Source of the DNA: Capra hircus
Lineage: Eukaryota; Chordata; Mammalia; Artiodactyla; Bovidae
Assembly (NCBI RefSeq): GCF_001704415.2
Contig: NC_030811.1
Location: forward strand, 76,154,069 to 76,218,068
Length of the DNA stretch: 64,000 nucleotides
Direction of reading: 5' to 3'
Shown: positions 35,829-47,580 of the stretch, in pieces
Layout: every line of letters begins with the position of its first letter
Position numbering within the stretch: position 1 is the stretch's first letter
Made by a program: the position numbers and the translations under genes
The notes under the pieces: generated by a model
Seen by the model: the letters and a program-made list of their open reading frames with translations, nothing else
Database searches by the model: none
Told to the model about the DNA's origin: nothing

Positions 35829-38362
35829 ACCAGACTTGTGATCTCACTGATCACTATAACATAACTAGAACCCTGAGCTCTTATGCTTTCAGTAGTACCT
35901 TGTTTGTGGGGGAGGGGAGGGTCAATAACAAAAATTTAAAAAGGAATATTTAGATTTCAACTCACTAATGTTTCTTTTAATGGATTACAGACTTCTTTTG
36001 GGGTACCTGAAGCAAGACACTCAACTTTATTTCTACTACAATCTTACCAAAACAACAACAAAACACCTGTTAAGGAGGAGTCATTTTTCAAAACAATTAC
36101 ATGGGTTGCAGTGAAAATTCACCAGTACATTCTCCTTTCAAGAGTTTTCTTTCTCCATTTTTTACATATCAAATAAATAAGAGGCCCTTCCCATAAAACA
36201 GTAACCTCATCTCTGTCCACAAAGAAGGTCAGGATGACAACTACTGTGAATGCTGTAAAGATTCCTTCTAGAAGGCTTTTGTTTATGGGTCATTGTGTGC
36301 GTTCCAGTTTGGCTGACATCAGCTTACGTTTCCCTAAGTAATTCTGTATCTTCTTACCCTTTCTAGTGGCAGCTGGAAATCTGGAGTTAAACCTGATGAA
36401 CTTCAGTATTTACTCCTCAAAAAGGGGGGAACAAAGCACATTACTACAATTGGTTTATCTTATTTAAAAAACTAATTGCTTTTCAGAGTTTCAATGTCAG
36501 CTACTTAAATAGGAGCTGCCCATAAAAACAAATTATGAGGGCTTTAGGAAAATTCAAAAGCAAACTAGGAAAATGTCAGGATAAATAGAAGATACATGTT
36601 CTTCTATCAGATATACTTTAAAATGTAGAAAATAATGGATTTTAAAAACCTTTTCCAAAGGTTTTAAAACTTTATCTCTAAATACATGAAATGTGATACT
36701 TTTAAAAACATATATGTTTTTTCTGTTCTTAAATAAAGGGACTGTAAATCTGTGGGAGTCTTAAAAATGTTAAGTGATGCAAAGAGTTCTACCCTTATCT
36801 CTCCACAGCCTTAAAGAGCAAAAACTATCACTATCAAAACTCCATTCCTATTTGTGAATGAAGTTTCACGATTTTTGAAAGCTCTACCCTAAGTGCCATC
36901 TCTAACACTATCTTCTTTAGAAAGGGCAGCACCTATTATATCTTCAACCTCTTTTCACTTCAAAAACTGCTTCATGGCTACTGACATCAATACCATTTTT
37001 TAAAAATTAAAAAGTGAATACTAACAATAGCATCATTTATTGAAGGGATATTATACGGTTAAGATTAAAGGCTTTATCAAGTAAAAATTTTAAGTGGAAA
37101 AGTCAGTTTTCAGATGTGACTCTGACTCTCAAGCCTAAACACAGCCTTTTCAAGTGAATTCATAAGGCCATCATGTTAACTTTCATAGGAAGAGAGGAAA
37201 TAAGCATTGTGACAGTTTCTTTCACTTGGCAAAATGACTACAGGGGCTGAAAGGACAGCAGAGGAGACTCAAGTGGCTGGCTCTTAAACCCTTCAGCAAG
37301 AGAGTGGCAGAGCTGGAAAGGATTCCAGATGTCTTTACTAACTAGTAAGCAACAGAACTGTGAAAACTTTCCATCACTCCAGAAAGTTGGTGCTCCCAAG
37401 TCTAGTGAGAATTAAGAGACGTGAATAGAAAACTTTGTTTCCAGTTATCTTTATGCTTCTGCCAGTATCATGGTCCCAATAGGAGAAAACATAAAATTGT
37501 AATTCCAATCAAATCTGGCAATATCATGTGCTATTTCAGTAAGTTACTGGAAAAACAATCCAAATAATAGTTAAAAATACTTCAAGTGGATGAAGATTAA
37601 CAATGCTTTTTGTTTGCTTTTACTTTTTTGCCCATTCATATAAAATAGTAAATGATTTCCATGTAAGAGCTATCCAAAACTATGTTTTTACTGTTACTAG
37701 TTACATTAAATGTAGTATTGGTTTTTTCCCTTGGGTCTTCACAATACAAGAATGAAATTATATGAATTTTTTGCCATTTACAAAATATCCTAAATAGTAT
37801 TATTGAAGCTCTTAGAAATTTAGTGAGAACATAATATTATCTTATTTAAAAGGAAAAAATGTGATCTTGAGAAATCAAATAATACCTGTGTATCAGCATT
37901 CAGTTTCACATATTTATGCTCGTAGTTTCATTTTGATACTGAGAAGAGAGCCTCAATGAACAAAAACAGTACTAAACCAACATGACAAAGAAATCACTAA
38001 CAACAGGAACAACTGGTCTCTATGGAGGTTTCTTCCTTGTTATAAACATAGCCATGTTCTCGTCTATATGCAAGAGCTTCCAGATTTTCTCTAAAAAAAT
38101 TTTATATAGAGGTATGGTTCTTAACTTTCCAAACCCAGATCACTTAAACCCCTATAGCCAAGCTACTTCAAGTCCCCAAGTCACTTATCACCATGCATGT
38201 GTACATCTATGTGCATGCATGCATACAAAGACTTGTATATTCACAGCCTTCAGGTGATTAAAAAATATATAATTTTTTATGAAAGACTTGAACTCTTAGA
38301 ATAAGCTACTTGTATTAGAAATAAGATTACAGAAAGAGACACATCATAAGTCTGATATTACA
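35829..38362. other. FAM185A intron, unassigned
   Basis: 2.5 kb with no recognised repeat, exon or RNA gene. It is the longest repeat-poor stretch in the window. A short GCATGCATGCAT tract lies near 38212. Confidence 0.4.
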
Positions 38363-38735
38363 ACAGTCCCCAACCTTTTCAGCCCCAGGACAGATTTTGT
38401 GGAAGACAAATTTTCCACAGACCGGGGACAGAGGGTGGTATTTCAGGATAATTCAAATACATTACATTTATTGTGTACTTTATTTGTATTATTATGATAT
38501 TGTGATATATAATGAAATAATTACACAGCTCATCATAATGCAGAATCAGTGGGAGCCCTGAGCTTGTTTTCCTGAGATGAGGCCAAAGCACAAGGGATGG
38601 GGAGTAACTGTAAATAGAGATAAAGTTTTGCTCACTGGTCTTTTGCTTACCTCCTGCTGTGCAGCCCAGTTCCTAACAGACCAGAGACCACTATTGGTCT
38701 ATGACCCAGGGGTTGGGGACCCCTGCTACAAGAGA
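38363..38735. repeat. MER1-type hAT-Charlie repeat
   Basis: Terminal inverted repeats: CAGTCCCCAACCTTTTCAGC at the left and GGGGTTGGGGACCCCTG at the right. Inside are TTTTGTGGAAGACAAATTTT and TCCTGCTGTGCAGCCCAGTT. This is the standard MER1 (hAT-Charlie non-autonomous) layout, diverged in the AT-rich centre. Confidence 0.85.
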
Positions 38736-39188
38736 CTTAGTTAATAATCACTTTGGAGAACCTTCTTGGTGACACATTTATTTTAGGATCATACCTTTAA
38801 AAGTATTATTCTAGCATAATGGCCTGAGAAAGTCCTCTTACAAGGGAACAGGAAAGCTACCAAAAGAATGTATGAGAACTCTTTCCCTCCAAAGAGTATT
38901 TATTTTAGACATTAAACTGAAATATTCCAAATAACAGTCAATAAATTACAACATTTTTGTTTGTAATATAAAAAAGAAAAAAAGATAGTCTTCATGGCCA
39001 TCTATTCCAAAAGTTTCAAAGATCATTGGTCTAGAGGGCCAGTATTCCAGTCTTTAAATCAGGTTCTAATAGAGAAAAATTTTATTGAAATCTCTGTCAG
39101 TGTAGATAATTTGACCATCTGTTTCCTGAACATTACATAAAATCTTCCTAATATCATATGTCAAAATAAAACATTTCACTTAGCTAAC
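38736..39188. other. FAM185A intron, unassigned
   Basis: No feature beyond the donor-side sequence of the next exon. Confidence 0.35.
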
Positions 39189-39284
39189 CTTTATGGACTT
39201 TCAATTCCACTTTTCCCAGTTGGCTGACATAAACATCTATGGCACCCTGCTGAGCCAAAGCATTTAGACATCCAGAAGACGAAT
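39189..39284 (-). CDS. FAM185A: FAM185A internal coding exon
   Basis: 96-bp exon: acceptor TTCTTCCTCCTAG before 39284, donor AAAG|GTTAGC after 39189. Phase 1 at both ends. It encodes SSSGCLNALAQQGAIDVYVS and then QLGKVELKVHK. With the neighbouring exons the join reads GNITVDSSSGCL on one side and KVHKGSILVKV on the other. The alternating G-x-I-x-V pattern is typical of DUF4097 beta-repeat rungs. A single-frame read with no stops, plus exact phase match on both sides, makes this secure. Confidence 0.93.
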
Positions 39285-39656
39285 CTAGGAGGAAGAAAGA
39301 ACCATAAGCATAATCATTCTTATCTGAGTAACTGGAATTATAAACTTGAAATAAAAGGCTCTACTTCAGCATTAGGATAAGGAGCTAAGAGTCCTGAAGG
39401 TTTTCTATTTTCCTTGTAACCATACCATGTTTTGCTTTAAAAATGAAAACAGAATCAGAGGTCTACAAATCTACACTTAGGTAACTAATAAGGAAATCCC
39501 TATGTCTGCAGTAACCTCCAAAACTTAACTCTAAACATATTTAATCTAAAACCCAATTCGTAGGAAGGATATTATGGAAGTAATGACAACCCAAAAAATT
39601 AAGCATCATTGACACATTTAGTTTATTATCAACTTTCAATATTTACTAAAGAATTC
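39285..39656. other. FAM185A large intron, 3' part, unassigned
   Basis: No feature recognised before the solo LTR. Confidence 0.35.
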
Positions 39657-40049
39657 TGTAGGAGATTTCTGGAGATTACGAGTGAAATGACATAAAACAT
39701 ACAAGACCTACAAGAGACAGACACACTCTGGCCAGAGGGAAAATAATAACTGCGCAAGCAAGCAGGCTCGCAGTTTATTTTTATATAGCCCCCCTGGGCA
39801 GAATTCCAGACTGTATGGACCAAACTTGTTCAGTACAGCACATGTGCATAAATGTTATCATACAGCAAAAGGGAGTGAAATTCCGGCCTACTGCAGAGTC
39901 TGTCCAGAGCCCTTATCACAAGAAGGGAATGTTTCCTTATTTGCAAGGGACCATTAATCTCAAGGCTATGTCCATCTTCTTGGCAAAACATCTTGTTTGC
40001 AAGCAGTACATCTCCACTTTTTCCTTATTGTGGCCGCATTAACCCTTCA
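39657..40049 (-). mobile_element. Solo ERV-type LTR
   Basis: About 393 bp, read on the - strand as TGAAGGGTTAATGCGG ... AATCTCCTACA, so it begins TG and ends CA. It is flanked by AATTC on both sides (39652-39656 and 40050-40054), consistent with a 5-bp integration duplication. A strong TATA-like TATATAAAAATAAA sits at 39787-39774. No gag, pol or env is next to it. The family was not assigned; an artiodactyl ERV is likely. Only the LTR remains, and it is non-coding. Confidence 0.65.
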
Positions 40050-40054
40050 AATTC

Positions 40055-40945
40055 TATCTCACATACAGTCACATAGAAGTAGTAGCAAAGTTAATAAAAA
40101 TAAAAACTCTTATATTTTCTCCTTTTAGCAAATGAGCTAGTACTAAAAAGTGCAGCTAACAGTGAAAGACTACATTACATAAGATTTTGTTGTATTTCTT
40201 AGAGAGATGTGGAGGGGAAGGAATGACATGAAAAGTGGGTGAAGTTCATTTATATCTAAATATTTCAAGTTTTGGGAACTGAACAGATTATCTTTAAGTC
40301 AAGGGAAGAAAATCATAATTAAGGTGGTCCTGGTTTGACACTCAGATTTCCCTTTGTTATCACTGACCCCAGTTTTCAATCATCTAATATTTCAAGTTTC
40401 AGGGAATGCTGACAGTCAGATAAAGAAGTAAGATAACTGTGGTGAAGAGTTGGTGCTATATAGCTTCTCCTTTTTCACCTTTCCCACAGCAACAGAACTT
40501 TTGAGTTTTTCTATTCGATTGTCCTTTCTATTAATTTGTCTATTTGATTGTCCTATTTGAAGATCAAAGCATATTTTTTAGAGAGATCTTGTAAATCGCA
40601 TATTTTATTAGACGCTTTTATTACTTGAAGGTAGAAACAAATTAGGGAGTATGGTAAAAATAATGCCAAAAATTATACACTTTTTATAAAATGTGAAGGA
40701 AAAAAATTTGTATACTAACAAAGGAACCATTATTCTTCTTTAAAATAAATGTTTAAGACTTTAAACAAAGACAAAAACTGGGGAATAAATAGTTTAAAAT
40801 GTGACTTCAAGATAATTTATAATTTATCTCTAACCTATATTCAAAATGCCATTTATCAGATCCAATGTATTTAATTTTTAAGTGTCACAAGTGAACACTG
40901 AATTTGGGAAGTTAAGCCACTGGAGATATACGACGTGGAGTAGCT
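40055..40945. other. FAM185A intron, unassigned
   Basis: AT-rich. It contains a short internal near-repeat (TTCTATTCGATTGTCCTTTC / TCTATTTGATTGTCC at about 40509-40555). Nothing else was seen. Confidence 0.35.
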
Positions 40946-40946
40946 G

Positions 40947-41228
40947 GACATAGGCAGAGAAAGCAATGGCAACCCACTCCAAATTCTTGCCTGGAAAATC
41001 CCATGGACAGAGGAGCCTGGTAGGGTGCAGTCCATGGGGTCACAAAGAGCCGGACACAATTGAATGACTTCACTTTCACTTTCATGCAATGGAGAAGGAA
41101 ATGGCAACCCACTCCAGTGTTCTTGCCTGGAGAATCCCAGGGATGTCGGAGCCTGGTGTGCTGCCGTCTATGGGGTCGCACAGAGTCAGACACAACTGCA
41201 GTGACTTAGCAGCAGCAGCAGCAGCAGC
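40947..41228 (+). repeat. Bov-A2 SINE
   Basis: Sense Bov-A2 dimer: two CAACCCACTCC-type monomers, spacer CACTTTCACTTTCATGCAAT, and a (CAG)n tail at about 41209-41228. AGCTGGACA on both sides (40936 and 41226) is the likely target duplication. Confidence 0.92.
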
Positions 41229-41289
41229 TGGACAAAGATGAATATTTCTCTCCTCAGGTACCAAGAGAAACTTCTATAAAAACTTCTTC

Positions 41290-41464
41290 AATCAATTCAA
41301 TTCAATGCAGTCACTCAGCAGTGTTCGACACTTTGTGACCCCATGGACTGCAGCATGCCAGGCTTCCCTGTCCATCACCAACTGTCAGAGCTTGCTCAGA
41401 CTCATGTCCATGAAGTCAGTGATTCCATCCAACAATCTCATCCTCTGTCATCCCCTTCTCCTGC
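41290..41464 (-). mobile_element. BovB LINE, short 3' fragment
   Basis: Antisense terminal BovB: TCAATTCAATTCAATGCAGT tail, then GACTGCAGCATGCCAGGCTT and CATCCTCTGTCATCCCC. It stops at CTTCTCCTGC. Confidence 0.88.
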
Positions 41465-41509
41465 CTTACTGCATCCTAAAGAAAAACTTCTTACTGCATC
41501 CTAAAGAAA
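41465..41509. repeat. 20-bp direct duplication
   Basis: CTTACTGCATCCTAAAGAAA occurs exactly at 41465-41484 and 41490-41509, separated by 5 bp. It lies directly at the 5' edge of the BovB fragment. Confidence 0.9.
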
Positions 41510-41865
41510 CCAAGTAAAAATATATTATGGTAAAAAACAAAAACAAAAAACTACAAAATGTGTATTACCCCAAGCTGAACAAAGCAAAATATTTGAACAA
41601 TATTTAATTTCTTGCTATTACTAGAGGAAACCCACAAAATTTTTATATAGCTCATAAACAATGCTTTTCACTTCTTTTTCTCTTCACATGGGACATAAAC
41701 AACAGTAATTATAAGTAATTATATCTTAATCCATTAATAAATTATACACTCATGTTATCAGTCTTGAGCTCTAATACTGGCCCACCCACTGGAGGCTGTC
41801 AGAAAAATTAAAATTCAAGATGTGTTTTCAAAAGAGAAAGCAAAGGTAATATTTTAAAAGCTATG
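41510..41865. other. FAM185A intron, unassigned
   Basis: AT-rich, nothing recognised. Confidence 0.35.
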
Positions 41866-41990
41866 TAACAGCAACCCACTCCAGTATTCTTGCCTGCAGA
41901 ATCCCATGGACAGAGGAGCCTGGTAGACTACAGTCCACCAGGTTGCAAAGAGTCGGACACGACTGAGCAACTTCATTCTTCACTTTAATA
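41866..41990 (+). repeat. Bov-A SINE monomer
   Basis: Single sense Bov-A monomer: AACCCACTCCAGTATTCTTG, CAGAGGAGCCTGGTAGACT, GTCGGACACGACTGAGCAAC. Confidence 0.88.
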
Positions 41991-42014
41991 CAAATGAATG
42001 GAACTAAAAATTAA

Positions 42015-43232
42015 TTCAGTTCAGTTCAGTTCAGTCGCTCAGTCGTGTCCAATTCTTTGCGATCCCATGAATCGCAGCACGCCAGGCCTCCCTGTTCATC
42101 ACCAACTCCCAGAGTTCACTCAGACTCACATCCATCAAGTCGGTGATGCCATCCAGCCATCTCATCCTCTGTCGTCCCCTTCCCCTCCTGCCCCCAACCC
42201 CTCCCAGCATCAGAGTCTTTTCCAATGAATCAACTCTTCACATGAGGTGGCCAAAGTACTGGAGTTTCAGCTTCAACATCATTCCCTTCAAAGACACCCC
42301 AGGGCTGATCTCCTTCAGAATGGACTGGTTGGATCTCCTTGCAGTCCAAAGGACACTCGAGTCTTCTCCAACACCACAGTTCAAAAGCATCAATTCTTGG
42401 GCGCTCAGCCTTCTTCACAGTCCAACTCTCACATCCATACATGACCACAGGAAAAACCATAGCCTCGACTAGATGGACCTTAGTCGGCAAAGTAATGTCT
42501 CTGCTTTTGAATATACTATCTAGGTTGGTCATAACTTTTCTTCCAAGGAGTAAGCGTCTTTTAATTTCATGGCTGCAGTCACCATCTGCAGTGATTTTGG
42601 AGGAGCAAAAAATAAAGTCTGACACTGTTTCCACTGTTTCCCCATCTATTTCCCATGAAGTGATGGAACCGGATGCCATGATCTTCATTTTCTGAATGTT
42701 GAGCTTGAAGCCAACTTTTTCACTCTCCTCTTTCACTTTCATCAAGAGGCTTTTGAGTTCCTCTTCACTTTCTGCCATAAGGGTGGTGTCATCTGCATAG
42801 CTGAGGTTATTGATGTTTCTCCCAGCAATCTTGATTCCAGCATGTGCTTCTTCCAGCCCAGTGTGTCTCATGACATATTCTGCATATAAGTTAAATAAGC
42901 AGGGTGACAATATACAGCCTTGACATACTCCTTTTCCTATTTGGAACCAGTCTGTTGTTCCATGTCCAGTTCTAACTGTTGCTTCCTGACCTGCATATAG
43001 GTTTCTCAGGAGGCAGGTCAGGTGGTCTGGTATTCCCATCTCTTTCAGAATTTTCTACAGTTTATTGTGATCCACACAGTCAAAGGCTTTGGCATAGTCA
43101 ATAAAGCAGAAATAGATGTTTTTCTGGAACTCTCTTGCTTTTTCCATGATCCAGCGGATGTTGGCAATTTGATCTCTGGTTCCTCTGCCTTTTCCAAAAC
43201 CAGCTTGAACATCTGGAAGTTCATGGTTCACG
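42015..43232 (-). mobile_element. BovB LINE with long RT frame
   Basis: Antisense 1.2-kb BovB. The frame 43039-42230 is open for 269 codons: RT from GIPDHLTCLLRNLYAGQEA, motif B (GVCQGCILSPCLFNLYAEY), YADD active site at 42799-42788, thumb, and the C-terminal AFELWCWRRL. A 1-2 base deletion near 42355 shifts the last part. Upstream motifs A and the endonuclease are missing by 5' truncation, so it cannot be active, but it is one of the best-preserved copies. Confidence 0.95.
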
Positions 43233-44212
43233 TACTACCAAGAGTCAAATTAAGGTTTCATTCATAGTATTTCATTTTTTGGAGATTCATAAAACAGATA
43301 ATTCTATTATAGATCTTGGAAGAAGCCTTAAGGAAAAAAGCGTTAGAGATTAAGTGAACAAACATTACTAGTACAGACACTGACTGGAATAAATAAAATC
43401 CCACAGAGAGTTTCCTATAACCACAACTTTGGAAAAAGATTGTGTTCATCTGACAGAGACCACTGAGTCTTCCTGGAAAATTACACACACAAAAGGGAAA
43501 AACCGATGTCAGCTACCAGCTAACACTACTTATAACCAAATAAATAGATATTTGTAACATATACTCTGCTATTAAGCAAAGAATAACAACTAAGCTCAAA
43601 AGGCTAAAATTCCAAACTTTTCTATTTTCTTTCAGATAAAGGGAGAATTCTCTTGAAATTGTTCAAATGCATTCAGAAAGTTGTTCTGATTTTTATAATT
43701 TTACCTCATTTCAACATGCAGATAACTAAGGAACAGCAACACAAAAGATAATGATTTTGCAATTTGATTCCTATACTTCCAAAGCTACACTAATTTCAAG
43801 AACAAGGAACAAATTTTACATACAGGATGTAAAGGATTTGCAAAGGCAGGATTTTAAGGTCACTTTGAGGAAAAGTTTCTAAATTAATGTCCTGCCCCTA
43901 GGTATTCTATGTTAGAAAGGTAGCTTACAGCAGGCTGGGCTTATAAGAAACAGCAACTGCTACTACCAGCACCCCCTCAAAAAAAAACTATGAAAATATC
44001 CCTTTTTAAAACATATAATTCCCAGCACACAGCTTCTGGCAGTGCCTTCCAAGAGAGGGAACCTAGAACAGGCAAAGTAAGGCTGGATGAGCAACTTCTA
44101 TTCCACCATTATCTACTATCAAGCCCTGCTTTCTCTTACTGACTTTTTAAAAATGGAAGATGACCAGGTATTCCAGAGGAAAGATACTGTTTTTAAAAAT
44201 ATAAGTCTAAGG
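43233..44212. other. FAM185A intron, unassigned
   Basis: No gene or nameable repeat was recognised. Confidence 0.35.
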
Positions 44213-44378
44213 AAAATTAGGATGAGGATGAAATGGCTGGATGGCATCACCGACTCGATGGACATGAGTTTGGGTGAACTCCGGGAGTTGGTGATGGACA
44301 GGGAGGCCTGGCGCTCTGCAATTCATGGGGATGCAAAGAGTCGGACACAACTGAGGAACTGAACTGAACTGAGCTGAA
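44213..44378 (+). mobile_element. BovB LINE, short 3' fragment
   Basis: Last 165 bp of BovB in sense (GGCTGGATGGCATCACCGAC, TGGTGATGGACAGGGAGGCC), ending ACTGAACTGAACTGAGCTGA. Confidence 0.9.
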
Positions 44379-44460
44379 TCAATTTTTTTTTTAAATAGAG
44401 CTTCAGCTTCTAAGAGAGCTCTAAATGTACTATGGAAATTAGGAAGAACAGGGTTTTTCT

Positions 44461-44730
44461 ATGCTGCTAAGTCGCTTCAGCCGTGTCTGACCCTGTGAGA
44501 CCCCATAGACAGCAACCCACCAGGCTCCGCCGTCCCTGGGATTCTCCAGGCAAAAACACTGGAGTGGGTTGCCATTTCCTTCTCCATTGCATGAAAGTGA
44601 AAAGTGAAAGTGAAGTCGCTCAATCGTGTCTGACTCTTAGTGACCCCATGGACTGCAGCCTACCAGGCTCCTCTGTCCATGGGATTTTCCAGGCAAGAGT
44701 ACTGGAGTGGGTTGCCACTGCCTTCTCTGT
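44461..44730 (-). repeat. Bov-A2 SINE
   Basis: Antisense Bov-A2 dimer: ATGCTGCTAAGTCGCTTCAG, monomer junction TGAAAGTGAAAAGTGAAAGT, then AATCGTGTCTGACTCTTAGT. It ends GCCACTGCCTTCTC. Confidence 0.93.
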
Positions 44731-45277
44731 TTGTATGTAGGTTATAATGTATATATAAAATCCAAATGATTGTGGAGATTACCTAAGAAGCAGATCAATT
44801 ATATTATCTAAACTAGATTTAAAGGACCATAATTACATGTATTCTTTTTAAAAGGAACCATGGAGATAACACAATCTATTTTCCTGAAATTAGACAATAT
44901 AATACCTGTATTATCTTTAGTCTGTTAATATTCCAATTTGATAATGATGTATACATCATTATCTCTACATCCATTCCAATATTTTGAAACCTCTGGTAGA
45001 CTAACAAATTTCCTTCTCAGGTATCTAAATCACTTTTTGTTTCTTTGTAATTGTTTTGCTTCTACTGATCTCAATTTCTCAAAACTCAAGTTATGAAGTG
45101 ACTTTAATTAGGTTGTCTTGATTTTCTGAGCTGCCTCAACTTTGTCCAACAAATCTTCTGATTTAAGGAAAACAAAAATCAACCAATCAAGAAATTTCAA
45201 ATAAAACATTACCCACTTGTCACCTTTGGGATTAAGGTACCAGACCCAATATTTCTCCAGAATCATAACAACAATGG
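44731..45277. other. FAM185A intron, unassigned
   Basis: AT-rich, nothing recognised. Confidence 0.35.
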
Positions 45278-45500
45278 TCTTCAGATTCTATAGCAGGGTC
45301 GTCAAATTACAGTCCACCTCTTCTTATTATTAATAAAGTATTATTGGAACACAGACACATCCATTTGTTTGTATACTGTCAATGGCTGCTAGCATATCAA
45401 AATGAGAAAGCTGCGGAGCATTCATAGACTCTGTGGCTCACAGAGTCCAAAAATTTTACTATATGGCTCTTTACAGATAAAGTCTGCTGCTCCTATAGCA
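45278..45500. repeat. Old DNA-transposon-like repeat
   Basis: AATAAAGTATTATTGGAACA, CAATGGCTGCTAGCATATCA, ATGGCTCTTTACAGATAAAG. Same repeat family as 21437-21618, here preserving the other half. Family name not assigned. Confidence 0.5.
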
Positions 45501-45502
45501 AA

Positions 45503-47580
45503 ACATTTTGAGCAAAACTCTCACTGTTTGCAGATGACATGATCCTCTACATGGAAAACCCTAAAGACTCCACCAGAAAATTACTAGAGCTAATCAATGA
45601 ATATAGTAAAGTTGCAGGATATAAAATCAACACACAGAAATCCCTTGCATTCCTATACACGAATAATGAGAAAGTAGAAAAAGAAATTAAGGAAACAATT
45701 CCATTCACCATTGCAACGAAAAGAATAAAATACTTAGGAATATATCTACCTAAAGAAACTAAAGACCTATATATAGAAAACTATAAAACACTGATGAAAG
45801 AAATCGAAGAGGACACTAATAGATGGAGAAATATACCATGTTCATGGATCGGAAGAATCAATATAGTGAAAATGAGTATACTACCCAAAGCAATTTACAA
45901 ATTCAATGCAATCCCTATCAAGCTACCAGCAACATTTTTCACAGAACTAGAACAAATAATTTCAAGATTTGTATGGAAATACAAAAAACCTCGAATAGCC
46001 AAAGCAATCTTAAGAAAGAAGAATGGAACTGGAGGAATCAACTTGCCTGACCTCAGGCTCTACTACAAAGCCACAGTCATCAAGACAGTATGGTACTGGC
46101 ACAAAGACAGACATATAGATCAATGGAACAAAATAGAAAGCCCAGAGATAAATCCACACACATATGGACACCTTATCTTTGACAAAGGAGGCAAGAATAT
46201 ACAATGGATTAAAGACAATCTCTTTAACAAGTGGTGCTGGGAAAACTGGTCAACCACTTGTAAAAGAATGAAACTAGATCACTTTCTAACACCCCACACA
46301 AAAATAAACTCAAAATGGATTAAAGATCTAAATGTAAGACCAGAAACTATAAAACTCCTAGAGGAGAACATAGGCAAAACACTCTCAGACATAAATCACA
46401 GCAGGATCCTCTATGATCCACCTCCCAGAATTCTGGAAATAAAAGCAAAAATAAACAAATGGGATCTAATTAAAATTAAAAGCTTCTGCACAACAAAGGA
46501 AAATATAAGCAAGGTGAAAAGACAGCCTTCTGAATGGGAGAAAATAATAGCAAATGAAGCAACTGACAAACAACTAATCTCAAAAATATACAAGCAACTT
46601 ATGCAGCTCAATTCCAGAAAAATAAGCGACACAATCAAAAAATGGGCCACAGAACTAAATAGACATTTCTCCAAAGAAGACATACGGATGGCTAACAAAC
46701 ACATGAAAAGATGCTCAACATCACTCATTATTAGAGAAATGCAAATCAAAACCACAATGAGGTACCACTTCACACCAGTCAGAATGGCTGTGATCCAAAA
46801 ATCTGCAAGCAATAAATGTTGGAGAGGGTGTGGAGAAAAGGGAACCCTCCTACACTGTTGGTGGGAATGCAAACTAGTACAGCCACTATGGAGAACAGTG
46901 TGGAGATTCCTTTAAAAAATTGCAAATAGAACTACCTTATGACCCAGCAATCCCACTGCTGGGCATACACACCGAGGAAACCAGAATTGAAAGAGACACA
47001 TGTACCCCAATGTTCATCGCAGCACTGTTTATAATAGCTAGGACATGGAAACAACCTAGATGTCCATCAGCAGATGAATGGATAAGAAAGCTGTGGTACA
47101 TATACACAATGGAGTATTACTCAGCCGTAAAAAAGAATTCATTTGAATCCGTTCTGATGAGATGGACGAAACTGGAGCCGATTATACAGAGTGAAGTAAG
47201 CCAGAAAGAAAAACACCAATACAGTATACTAAGACATATATATGGAATTTAGGAAGATGGCAATGATGACCCTGTATGCAAGACAGGGAAAGAGACACAG
47301 ATGTGTATAATGGACTTTTGGACTCAGAGGGAGGGAGAGGGTGGGATGATTTGGGAGAATGACATTCTAACATGTATACTATCATGTAAGAATTGAATCG
47401 CCAGTCTATGTCTGATGCAGGATACAGCATGCTTGGAGCTGGTGCACGGGGATGACCCAGAGGGATGTTGTGGGGAGGGAGGTGGGAGGGGGGTTCATGT
47501 TTGGGAACGCATGTAAGAATTAAAGATTTTAAAATTTAAAAAATAAAAAAATAAATAAAAATAAAAAAAAAAAAAAAAAG
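45503..47580 (+). mobile_element. Bovine-type L1, ORF2 C-terminal half and 3' UTR
   Basis: 5'-truncated young L1. Frame 45539-46915 is open for 458 codons: the end of RT just after the active site (the DNA at 45523-45546 still encodes FADD then MILYMENPKDST), the thumb and domain Z-like region, and the cysteine cluster CWRGCGEKGTLLHCWWEC (C-x3-C-x7-H-x4-C). A one-base insertion in CCTTTAAAAAATT at about 46911 ends it. The rest of ORF2 continues at 46920-47252 (YDPAIPLLGIHTEE ... WYIYTMEYYSAVKKN). The 3' UTR is 47253-47520, followed by an A-rich tail to about 47580. No 5' half, so not autonomous, but the least decayed L1 here. Confidence 0.95.

Noticed and set aside
45539..46915. 458-codon open frame as a novel host protein
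   Set aside because: It is the ORF2 C-terminal half of a bovine-type L1, with the CWRGCGEKGTLLHCWWEC cysteine cluster and a typical L1 3' UTR after it.
46905..46925. TTTAAAA run as a programmed frameshift site in L1
   Set aside because: The run is not in the frame needed for a slippery heptamer, and related L1 copies seem to read through in one frame. A one-base insertion explains it.
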